In this document: piece by piece, positions 7,172-13,913 of the stretch
Layout: each line of letters starts with the position of its first letter
Position numbering within the stretch: position 1 is the first letter of the stretch
Assembly: GCA_913059105.1 (NCBI GenBank)
Contig: CAJXRL010000045.1
Location: 1 to 13,913 of the forward strand
Origin: an uncultured Flavobacteriales bacterium
GTDB lineage: Bacteria; Bacteroidota; Bacteroidia; Flavobacteriales_E; Vicingaceae
Direction: 5' to 3'
Length of the DNA: 13,913 bases
Position numbers and translations under genes: made by a program
Notes under the pieces: generated by a model
Seen by the model: the letters and a program-made list of their open reading frames with translations, nothing else
The model's database searches: none
What the model was told of the DNA's origin: nothing

Positions 7172-8248
7172 ATGAAAATAAAAAACTCAATATCCTTAAT
7201 CCTTATATTTTTAAGCTTTTCAACGATAGGCCAAGTAGTTGATTTTGATAGCGAAGCAATTGAAAAAGATTTTACCTATAATTTAAACCTATATGGCGAC
7301 GCTTTCATTTCTCCTATTATGGAGTCGTACAGTGCCTCGCAAATTGCATCCAATCAAATTTCGGCTAAAGTTTTAAAACCTTTTGCATTTGGAGTAGGGT
7401 TTACCGGTTCATTGACATTTGTTGATGAAGATAAAATGAATTTTAATTTCAACACAATTGGGTTTTCGGATAATTTAACATTATCCAATCCTGCTGATTC
7501 AATTTTACCAACTTCGTTAGGTGGGTTTACAACTAAATCGATGTTTTACAAGGTAGAGGGAACAACTCTCGGAGGAACAGGAACCTTTGATTTTGAGCAA
7601 AACATTTCTGCCTTAGATGGTATCAAAACTCCTATGAATTCGATCCCTTCTGGAGCAATTGCGGTTCAAGTTGGTCTTCCTTTAAACACAGAAATCTATG
7701 TGCGATTTCTACCAAAGCTAGACTTTGAGGACATTACAAACTACTCAGTTGGTGGTGGAATAAAACATATGATTTCGCAATACTTTATTGACGAAGAAAA
7801 AGATTTTCATTTGGCCCTTTCTGGATACTACGGATCAACCAATTTTACTTTTTTACCTAGCAATTATTTAGAAGGTAGTAATCAAAAAATATCTTTTATT
7901 AATAAAGTTTACTCAGCTGAAATAGTTGCTTCTATCGATAAAGACTTTTTTTCCTTTTTTGGTTTAATCGGTTATTTTTCGGGGGACTCTGAATTTAATA
8001 TTGCAGGAACATACAAGTACAACGTAGAACGTCAAGATGCCCCTGCTCCAGCCCCACCAACAGTTCAAGAAGCGTTTGTAGTAACAGATCCTGTATCAAT
8101 CAATAGGTCAACAAGTGGAATCCAAAGTACTGTTGGAGCTTCGTTTAAGATAAAAGAATTAATGAGTTTAGCTCTAGCATATCATATTGCCAATGAGAAT
8201 TCGCTAAGTGTAAACCTTCGGTTTTTTATAAATAATGGTGAAAAGTAG
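7172..8248 (+). CDS. DUF6588-like outer-membrane beta-barrel protein
   Basis: A 358-residue exported protein with a signal peptide (MKIKNSISLILIFLSFSTIGQ, cleavage near 20). The ATG at 7172 is preferred over a TTG at 7163, because it starts the signal peptide cleanly and the TTG adds only MFP. The rest is alternating strands rich in aromatic and glycine residues with no long hydrophobic helix: an early NLYGDAFISPIMESYSASQI segment, then IYVRFLPKLDF (175-185), VGGGIKHMISQYF (193-205), LALSGYYGSTNF (214-225), and a terminal strand LSVNLRFFIN (345-354) ending near the C-terminus. This pattern fits the Bacteroidota DUF6588 outer-membrane family, whose role is unknown. A Pro/Ala-rich stretch (DAPAPAPPTV, 289-298) is likely a surface loop. 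It ends 4 bp from the convergent LOG gene. Confidence 0.82.
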   Translation: MKIKNSISLILIFLSFSTIGQVVDFDSEAIEKDFTYNLNLYGDAFISPIMESYSASQIASNQISAKVLKPFAFGVGFTGSLTFVDEDKMNFNFNTIGFSDNLTLSNPADSILPTSLGGFTTKSMFYKVEGTTLGGTGTFDFEQNISALDGIKTPMNSIPSGAIAVQVGLPLNTEIYVRFLPKLDFEDITNYSVGGGIKHMISQYFIDEEKDFHLALSGYYGSTNFTFLPSNYLEGSNQKISFINKVYSAEIVASIDKDFFSFFGLIGYFSGDSEFNIAGTYKYNVERQDAPAPAPPTVQEAFVVTDPVSINRSTSGIQSTVGASFKIKELMSLALAYHIANENSLSVNLRFFINNGEK

Positions 8249-8252
8249 TTTT

Positions 8253-8957
8253 TTACATATTTGGTTTTAAAGTATACTTCTTATAAAAGTTATCTATATG
8301 CTCAACAGCTTCATCTACTGTGTCAGCAATGTAAAAAAGCTCTAAGTCCTTAGCGCTTATTGTACTATTCTCTTCTAACATGGTTGTTTTTATCCAATCA
8401 ATTAATCCACCCCAAAAGCTTTTACTCATTAAAACAATTGGAAATTTTGCAATCTTGTTCGTTTGAATCAAAGTTATTGCTTCAAAAAATTCATCTAGTG
8501 TTCCGAAACCGCCTGGTAATACAACAAAGCCTTGAGCATACTTTACAAACATTAATTTTCTTGTAAAAAAATAATCAAATTCTAAGTTTTTATCCTGATC
8601 AATGTATTGATTATGTGATTGTTCAAAAGGTAAATTTATATTTAACCCAATTGATTTCCCTCCGGCTCTATGAGCCCCTTTATTAGCAGCTTCCATAATT
8701 CCAGGTCCTCCCCCGGTGATCACTCCGTAACCCTTTTTGCAAATCTTATACGCTAGTTCATCAGCAATTTTATAATACTTGTGGTCTGGTTTAGTTCTTG
8801 CTGAACCAAAAATTGATACCGATGGGCCGATTTCCGAAAGTTTTTCAAAACCTGTAACAAACTCCGACATGATTTTAAATACCGCCCAAGAATCATTACT
8901 CTTCACTTCACTCCACTCTTTTTCTTCAAATTTTTCAATGATCCGCTTATCTTCCAT
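8253..8957 (-). CDS. LOG-family (TIGR00730) nucleotide 5'-monophosphate phosphoribohydrolase
   Basis: Rossmann-like hydrolase of the LOG/YgdH-type family, which releases ribose 5-phosphate from nucleoside monophosphates, and in plants and some bacteria from cytokinin ribotides. The 234 residues show VSIFGSART (47-55), TGGGPGIMEAANKGA (81-95), the FFTRKLMF helix (130-137, with the family Arg and Lys at 133-134) and the defining PGGFGTLDEFFE (148-159). About 45 N-terminal residues precede the core, more than in the short 190-residue LOG proteins. Its ATG lies within the end of uvrA (11-bp overlap), so it is translated from the same message. Whether it makes cytokinins or recycles nucleotides cannot be told from sequence alone. 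Confidence 0.93.
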   Translation of the reverse strand: MEDKRIIEKFEEKEWSEVKSNDSWAVFKIMSEFVTGFEKLSEIGPSVSIFGSARTKPDHKYYKIADELAYKICKKGYGVITGGGPGIMEAANKGAHRAGGKSIGLNINLPFEQSHNQYIDQDKNLEFDYFFTRKLMFVKYAQGFVVLPGGFGTLDEFFEAITLIQTNKIAKFPIVLMSKSFWGGLIDWIKTTMLEENSTISAKDLELFYIADTVDEAVEHIDNFYKKYTLKPNM

Positions 8958-11799
8958 CTTTTAGTTCTTTTTTAAGGTAACGTGCCGTATGGCTTTCTTT
9001 TATTTTTGCAACTTGTTCTGGGGTCCCTTTGGCCATGATGGTTCCTCCATTCTTTCCGCCTTCGGGACCTAAGTCTACAATATAATCAGAAACTTTGATC
9101 ATGTCCAAATTGTGTTCAATGATGAGAACTGTATTTCCTAAATCTGCTAGTTTATTTAATACTTTAAGAAGGATTCTAATGTCTTCAAAATGCAATCCAG
9201 TAGTTGGTTCATCTAGAATATAAAAAGTATTTCCTGTGTTTTTTTTGGCTAATTCAGTAGCTAATTTAACTCTTTGTGCTTCTCCGCCAGAAAGTGTTGT
9301 AGATGCTTGACCTAAATGAATATAGCCCAAACCAACTTCTTGCAATGTTTTTATTTTCAATAAAATAGATGGGATGTGCTCAAAAAAGTCAACTGCTTGA
9401 TTAACCGTCATGTTTAACACATCAGAAATCGACTTGCTTTTATATCTTACTTCTAACGTTTCTCGATTGTATCGCCTACCTCTGCATTCAGGACATTCGA
9501 CATAAACATCAGGTAAAAAATTCATTTCAATGGTTTGAACACCAGCTCCTTGACAAGTTTCGCATCGTCCTCCTTTTACATTAAACGAAAATCTTCCAAT
9601 TTTATATCCTCTAATCTTCGCTTCTGGCATATTAGCGAATAACTTTCTTATATCAGTAAAAACGTTGGTGTATGTGGCAGGATTTGACCTAGGTGTTCTG
9701 CCTATTGGAGACTGATCAATTTCAATGATTTTATCCAGCTGTTCAATTCCCTTAACTGATTTATAAGGCATAGGAGTTCGCTTGCCATTGTATATATAAT
9801 TATTAAGAATTGGATACAAGGTAGCGTCAATTAAAGTAGACTTACCACTGCCCGACACTCCTGTAACGCAAATCATTTTACCCAACGGTAGTTTTATATT
9901 TACATCTTTTAGATTATTCCCTGAAGCTCCTTTTAATTCAATAAATTGCCCATTCCCTTTTCTTCTCTTTTTGGGGGTTTCAATTCTGACATCATTATTC
10001 AAATATTGAGCTGTAATCGAATTTCCTTTTAATACATCTGCAGGAGTGCCTTGTTCTACAATTTTACCTCCATGTACCCCAGCTTTTGGGCCAATGTCAA
10101 TTATATAGTCAGATGCAAGCATGATGTCTTTGTCATGTTCTACTACAATAATCGAATTGCCTAAATCGCGCAAATTTTGCAACGCTTCAATTAGCTGATT
10201 ATTATCTCTTTGGTGCAGACCAATACTGGGCTCATCTAAAATATATAAAACCCCAACTAACTGAGATCCAATTTGAGTAGCTAATCGAATTCGTTGCGCT
10301 TCCCCCCCCGAAAGAGTTCTCGCACTTCTATTTAATGACAAATATGTAAGACCTACGTCCAATAAAAACTGAATTCTTGTCCGTATTTCCTTTAATACGT
10401 CTTTTGCTACTATTAATTCTCGGTCTGTATAAAACTTCTCAATGTTTTGGAACCATTCTGCCAATTCATCTATATCCAAAGAAGATAAATCCGCAATACT
10501 TTTCTCCCCTATTTTAAAAAAAAGTGATTGCTTTTTCAAACGAGATCCATTACAAGAGTCACAGGTCACTTTATTCATAAACTGTTCCGCCCATTTCCCT
10601 AATTGCTTGGCTTTATTTTCTTCGTATTGTCTATTTATGAAAGACGTTACTCCTTCAAATTCGAAAGAGTATTTTGAAGAAGTGTGTCCAATTTTTTCAA
10701 CTACTGTAATTGGCGAATTTGTTCCCTGCAATATTGTACTCAAGACCTCCTCACCCATATCCTGAATAGGAGTGTTAAGTTTAAAGCCGAAATGGTTTAA
10801 TATAATTTCTACTTGCTTAAAAATCCATTTATTCGAATATTCCCCTAAAGGAATTAAACCTCCTGTTTTTATTGATTTTTTTTCATCGGGAATAATCTTT
10901 TCTCTACTAACTTCTGCCACTTCCCCTAGCCCATTACATTTTTGACAAGCTCCATATGGGGAATTAAATGAAAAAGTGTTAGGAGCTGGGTCGTCATAAG
11001 AAATTCCACTAGTTGGGCACATCAAATTACGGCTAAAAAATCTTGGGTCATCTTTCTCTTTCCCCTTCTCAATCACCATTAAAACACCCTTCCCATTCTT
11101 TATTGCTAAAGCAATCGCTTCCGTAATTCGCGTTTTATCTTTTGCATTGACTTGAATTCTATCCACTACAATTTCTATGTCGTGAGTTTTGTATCGATCA
11201 ACCTGCATGTTACGAGCGATATCAACGATAACTCCATCAACCCTTACTTTTAAAAACCCTTGTTTTAAAATATTTTTGAATAACTCTTTGTAGTGCCCTT
11301 TTCGCGCTTTTACAATTGGTGCTAAAACCGTAATAGCCTTTCCTTCAAACTCTTTCAAAATTAAATTTAAGATCTCTTTGTCAGAATATTTCACCATTTT
11401 CTCTCCTGTAATGTAGGAGTATGCAGTTCCAGTCTTTGAAAATAGAAGGCGCAAAAAATCATAGATTTCTGTAATCGTGCCTACAGTAGAGCGAGGGTTT
11501 TTACTGACCGTCTTCTGCTCTATAGATATAACAGGACTCAGCCCATTGATCTTATCAACGTCAGGTCGTTCAAGAGTGCCCAAAAACTGTCGAGCATAAG
11601 ATGCAAAACTTTCAACATACCGCCTTTGTCCTTCGGCATATATAGTATCAAAAGCAAGTGAAGATTTTCCACTTCCACTCAGTCCCGTTATTACAACAAG
11701 TTTTTCTCTTGGAATTTTTAATGAAATATTTTTTAAATTGTGCACTCTCGCCCCTTCGATTTCAAGGGGTTCAACTTTTTCAAATGCCTCTTTACTCAT
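8947..11799 (-). CDS. uvrA: Excinuclease ABC subunit A
   Basis: The damage-sensing ATPase of nucleotide excision repair, which loads UvrB on lesions. The 950 residues are full length. First ATPase half: Walker A GLSGSGKS (39-46), signature LSGGE (496-500), Walker B YILDEPS (519-525). Second half: Walker A GVSGSGKS (647-654), LSGGE (836-840), Walker B YILDEPT (860-866). Zinc sites: a CxxC at 413/416, and a complete C746/C749/C769/C772 module with 19 residues between the pairs. The first module has C261, C285 and C288, but Ser at 264 where a fourth cysteine stands in E. coli UvrA. It follows the transglycosylase gene by 46 bp and overlaps the LOG gene by 11 bp. A short inverted repeat lies just before its start. 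Confidence 0.98.
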   Translation of the reverse strand: MSKEAFEKVEPLEIEGARVHNLKNISLKIPREKLVVITGLSGSGKSSLAFDTIYAEGQRRYVESFASYARQFLGTLERPDVDKINGLSPVISIEQKTVSKNPRSTVGTITEIYDFLRLLFSKTGTAYSYITGEKMVKYSDKEILNLILKEFEGKAITVLAPIVKARKGHYKELFKNILKQGFLKVRVDGVIVDIARNMQVDRYKTHDIEIVVDRIQVNAKDKTRITEAIALAIKNGKGVLMVIEKGKEKDDPRFFSRNLMCPTSGISYDDPAPNTFSFNSPYGACQKCNGLGEVAEVSREKIIPDEKKSIKTGGLIPLGEYSNKWIFKQVEIILNHFGFKLNTPIQDMGEEVLSTILQGTNSPITVVEKIGHTSSKYSFEFEGVTSFINRQYEENKAKQLGKWAEQFMNKVTCDSCNGSRLKKQSLFFKIGEKSIADLSSLDIDELAEWFQNIEKFYTDRELIVAKDVLKEIRTRIQFLLDVGLTYLSLNRSARTLSGGEAQRIRLATQIGSQLVGVLYILDEPSIGLHQRDNNQLIEALQNLRDLGNSIIVVEHDKDIMLASDYIIDIGPKAGVHGGKIVEQGTPADVLKGNSITAQYLNNDVRIETPKKRRKGNGQFIELKGASGNNLKDVNIKLPLGKMICVTGVSGSGKSTLIDATLYPILNNYIYNGKRTPMPYKSVKGIEQLDKIIEIDQSPIGRTPRSNPATYTNVFTDIRKLFANMPEAKIRGYKIGRFSFNVKGGRCETCQGAGVQTIEMNFLPDVYVECPECRGRRYNRETLEVRYKSKSISDVLNMTVNQAVDFFEHIPSILLKIKTLQEVGLGYIHLGQASTTLSGGEAQRVKLATELAKKNTGNTFYILDEPTTGLHFEDIRILLKVLNKLADLGNTVLIIEHNLDMIKVSDYIVDLGPEGGKNGGTIMAKGTPEQVAKIKESHTARYLKKELKDGR

Positions 11800-11808
11800 A
11801 ACTTGATA

Positions 11809-11822
11809 TGATTAACTAATCA
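11809..11822. repeat. Short inverted repeat upstream of uvrA
   Basis: TGATTA-AC-TAATCA is a perfect 6-base inverted repeat with a 2-base centre, 10-23 bp before the uvrA ATG (11797-11799), in the 46-bp gap after the transglycosylase gene. It has the same arm and spacer length as the repeat before the thioesterase gene but a different sequence. It does not match the E. coli LexA box (CTG-N10-CAG). It may be an operator or chance. Confidence 0.3.
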
Positions 11823-11845
11823 ACGGTTAAAAACTAAATTTTTTA

Positions 11846-12793
11846 TCAATTTAACTCATAATCAGCATTAGTCGGCAATTTGATTTCGTAACTAGTTTTC
11901 AGGGTATTCTTCAAATAAGACTCCCTTAACCATGGATTAAAGTGCTTTAGAATTTTATAGCTTATGTTATGTTGTCTTGCAAATTCTGCAAAACTAGTAA
12001 CGGTTGAATCAACTGTAACTGTCTTATACTCCAAAGTTGAATACAAATCAGCCTTTCGAATATTGAATCCATATTTTTTAGGATTCTCAAAGATATGTTT
12101 TATAGCCAAAATTCTAAAAACATATCTACCTGTTTCCTCAACTAACAACAAATCAAAATAACTATTTGCTTTCTGTCGAGTTAATTCCTTAGAGATTCTT
12201 CCTTTTCCAGCATTGTACGATGCCGCTACTAAAGCCCAATCCCCGTATACATCATATGAATCTTTTAAATAGCGACAAGCAGCTTTTGTCGCTTTCTCCA
12301 CATTATACCTTTCATCGACCTCTCCATTAATTTGCAAACCATATTCTTTCCCAGTTGCCTTCATAAACTGCCAGTAGCCTGCTGCTCCTGCTGGAGAAAC
12401 GACGTTTTTCAGTCCACTCTCTATTAGTGTCAAGTACTTAAAATCTTCAGGAATCCCATTTTCCTTCAAGATTGGCTCAATAACCGGAAACCAACGATTG
12501 GCCTTTTTAAAGTACAATATTGTATTCGAATGAAAATAGGTATTTGAATGAATTTCCCGATCTAACCTTTCATAAACTTCAGGCTCACTGAGGGGAACTT
12601 TTTCTCCAGCAAATAGAATTTCGGAGGGTGGACTCAAAGAGAAAATTTGATAGTCTTCCTCCATTTTTGATTGGTGGATATTTTCTTCTTCTTCCTTATC
12701 ATAGGAAAAAATAAACAGTTGAGTCAATCCAAAAAGCGCAAGTGGAATTAGGAGTAAGTTAATTATTTTCAGTGGGTTGTCCTGCTTCTTCAT
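11846..12793 (-). CDS. MltD-like membrane-bound lytic transglycosylase
   Basis: Cleaves peptidoglycan glycan strands to 1,6-anhydro products in the periplasm. With the ATG at 12793 it has 315 residues; a TTG at 12814 would add seven. Residues 9-29 form an N-terminal membrane segment (KIINLLLIPLALFGLTQLFIF). The SLT (family 1) domain spans about 100-240: LIESGLKN with catalytic E125, SPAGAAGYWQFM (133-144), ERYNVEKATKAACRYL and SYNAGKGRI (192-200). Residues 257-307 look like one degenerate LysM repeat (AEFARQHNISYKILKHFNPW). The ATG is chosen because it precedes the membrane segment more closely. It overlaps the end of the upstream transferase gene by 35 bp in another frame, so translation is probably coupled. 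It precedes uvrA by 46 bp. Confidence 0.93.
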   Translation of the reverse strand: MKKQDNPLKIINLLLIPLALFGLTQLFIFSYDKEEEENIHQSKMEEDYQIFSLSPPSEILFAGEKVPLSEPEVYERLDREIHSNTYFHSNTILYFKKANRWFPVIEPILKENGIPEDFKYLTLIESGLKNVVSPAGAAGYWQFMKATGKEYGLQINGEVDERYNVEKATKAACRYLKDSYDVYGDWALVAASYNAGKGRISKELTRQKANSYFDLLLVEETGRYVFRILAIKHIFENPKKYGFNIRKADLYSTLEYKTVTVDSTVTSFAEFARQHNISYKILKHFNPWLRESYLKNTLKTSYEIKLPTNADYELN

Positions 12794-13871
12794 CTTGTTT
12801 CGGTTCTTTTCCAAAAAACTGTGGTTTGGTAGTTAAATATAATGAAACAAAAACCACTAAGGCATACAACCCGAATAGAATTGTAAACAGATGTGTCCAA
12901 TTTGTAATTGATAAAGCAACAAGTAATATGACGGTTGAAAAAATGCCCAACCCCGCGACCAATAATGCTACAGACTGATCAGAAAGCCCTAAATACGATA
13001 AATGATGAGTCGTATGATCTTTCCCGCCAACAAAGGGTGATTTTCCTTTTGAAATTCTATTTATAACAACACTTAAAGTATCAGATAAAGGAACTATGAA
13101 GGCAAGAATAGGAAGGATGAACTGTCGAGAAGTTGTTTGGTATTCTATAGCGGAATGATTCCACAGAAATTTGATAGAAAGGGCTGCTAACACTACACCT
13201 AAGAACTGACTCCCAGTATCGCCCATATACATTTTTGAAGGATGCCAATTAAAAAATAAGAACCCTAATAACCCTCCAATTAACCCTAGAACTAAAACAA
13301 AGTACGAAGACTCAAACGTCTTATTAAATACAATTACAGTTAATATACCAATAAGAGCAAAAATTGAAGCCACAGTGGTAATCCCATCCATATTATCTAA
13401 CATATTAATAGAATTCATTAGGCCCACAACCCAAAGAAATGTAATCGCATAATTCAGCCATTCTGTTTCAAAAACAAAAATAGAATTCCCTGTAGCAATC
13501 AAAATTATTGCACATAGTGCTTGTGCAATTGATTTTAATAGTGGATTAGTATTAAATGCATCATCCGCTAACCCTACTAAAAACCCTAAACTAGAAGCCA
13601 CCAAAATTCCAATTAATTGTAAGTCGATTGGGGAATATTGGTTAGGAAAAAATATCTGATATTGAGAAAGTACAAGAAGAAAAACAATAAAAAACGAAAT
13701 GCCTCCAAATGCTGGTTTAGATGTAGTATTCCAACGAATTACCTGGTCATCGATGTTTCGAATACCTAGATTCTTAGAAAACTTTAAAAAAATCCTATTG
13801 ATCAAGAAACTGAACAATAAACTCCCCAAAAAAAGGGAAGATATCTTCAAAATAAAAAATTCCCCTTCCAT
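12759..13871 (-). CDS. WecA/TagO/MraY-family undecaprenyl-phosphate sugar-1-phosphate transferase
   Basis: Integral membrane enzyme transferring a UDP-sugar phosphate (most likely GlcNAc-1-phosphate) to undecaprenyl phosphate, the first step of O-antigen, enterobacterial common antigen or capsule synthesis. From the genomic ATG at 13871 it has 370 residues with about ten membrane segments. Motifs are the GLADD Mg site (100-104), NMLDNMDGI (156-164), NWHPSKMYMGDTGS (208-221) and GKDHTTHHLSYLG (283-295, the cytoplasmic His loop). These fit WecA-type enzymes better than MraY. Upstream of 13871 only three genomic bases remain before adapter sequence, so the true start could lie further out; a predicted MYKRQS extension is adapter-derived. 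The polar C-terminal tail overlaps the start of the next gene. The sugar specificity is inferred. Confidence 0.9.
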   Translation of the reverse strand: MEGEFFILKISSLFLGSLLFSFLINRIFLKFSKNLGIRNIDDQVIRWNTTSKPAFGGISFFIVFLLVLSQYQIFFPNQYSPIDLQLIGILVASSLGFLVGLADDAFNTNPLLKSIAQALCAIILIATGNSIFVFETEWLNYAITFLWVVGLMNSINMLDNMDGITTVASIFALIGILTVIVFNKTFESSYFVLVLGLIGGLLGFLFFNWHPSKMYMGDTGSQFLGVVLAALSIKFLWNHSAIEYQTTSRQFILPILAFIVPLSDTLSVVINRISKGKSPFVGGKDHTTHHLSYLGLSDQSVALLVAGLGIFSTVILLVALSITNWTHLFTILFGLYALVVFVSLYLTTKPQFFGKEPKQDEEAGQPTENN

Positions 13872-13874
13872 ACT

Positions 13875-13913
13875 CTGTCTCTTATACACATCTCCGAGCC
13901 CACGAGACAGGCA
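13875..13913 (-). other. Illumina Nextera P7-side adapter (not genomic)
   Basis: Bases 13875-13893 are the reverse complement of the Tn5 mosaic end (ctgtctcttatacacatct), 13894-13908 are the Read 2 adapter (ccgagcccacgagac), and 13909-13913 (aggca) fit the beginning of a Nextera i7 index, which I recall as N703. Genomic sequence ends at 13874. Confidence 0.98.

Noticed and set aside
8212..8227. AAACC-TTC-GGTTT hairpin followed by T's as terminator of the outer-membrane gene
   Set aside because: Five base pairs, and it lies upstream of the stop codon within the coding region.
10442..10765. 107-codon open frame on the plus strand inside uvrA
   Set aside because: It lies antisense to conserved uvrA sequence and has no recognisable domain or start context; treated as a shadow frame.
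48..13874. Search for a novel defence, mobile or biosynthetic system
   Set aside because: Every long gene belongs to a recognised housekeeping or envelope family; there are no integrases, transposases, toxin-antitoxin pairs, reverse transcriptases or repeat arrays.

Overview
The window looks like a piece of a free-living member of the Bacteroidota, most likely a Flavobacteriales-type bacterium. The evidence is AT-rich DNA, a protein with a type IX secretion (Por) C-terminal sorting domain, a membrane protein joining a bacterial CCDC81-type HU domain to a SPOR domain, a DUF6588-like outer-membrane barrel, and TAnnTTTG-type promoter boxes. The genus cannot be told from these genes.

Both ends are not genomic. 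Bases 1-47 are an Illumina Nextera P5-side adapter with an i5 index, and 13875-13913 are the Nextera P7-side adapter with the start of an i7 index. Genomic DNA therefore runs from 48 to 13874, and the first and last genes are limited by the contig ends.

Layout. (1) 48-866: the C-terminal end of an unrecognised protein, then a small exported protein of unknown function, closed by a strong bidirectional terminator. (2) 943-3413, minus strand: kdsB (CMP-Kdo synthesis for lipopolysaccharide), then the HU/SPOR membrane protein, then an acyl-CoA thioesterase, spaced like one transcription unit. (3) 3456-5588, plus strand: dprA, divergent from kdsB across 42 bp and forced to a TTG start, followed 18 bp later by a LamG-type cell-surface protein for type IX secretion. 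(4) 5689-8248, plus strand: gdhA with its own promoter, a stem-loop, then the DUF6588-like outer-membrane protein. (5) 8253-13871, minus strand, read right to left: a WecA/TagO/MraY-type sugar-1-phosphate transferase, a MltD-like lytic transglycosylase, uvrA and a LOG-family nucleotide hydrolase. The first pair and the last pair overlap.

The theme is housekeeping and cell envelope: Kdo for LPS, undecaprenyl-linked glycan initiation, peptidoglycan cleavage, peptidoglycan sensing (SPOR), surface protein export, DNA uptake and repair (DprA, UvrA), and ammonium assimilation (GdhA). I found no rRNA, tRNA, CRISPR array, insertion sequence, phage gene or defence island, and nothing I would call a new system. 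The most useful second-look items are the adapter ends (which create a false N-terminus on the last gene), a UvrA zinc module missing one cysteine, the large-loop stem-loop after gdhA, the TTG start of dprA, and the two unknown exported proteins at the left.
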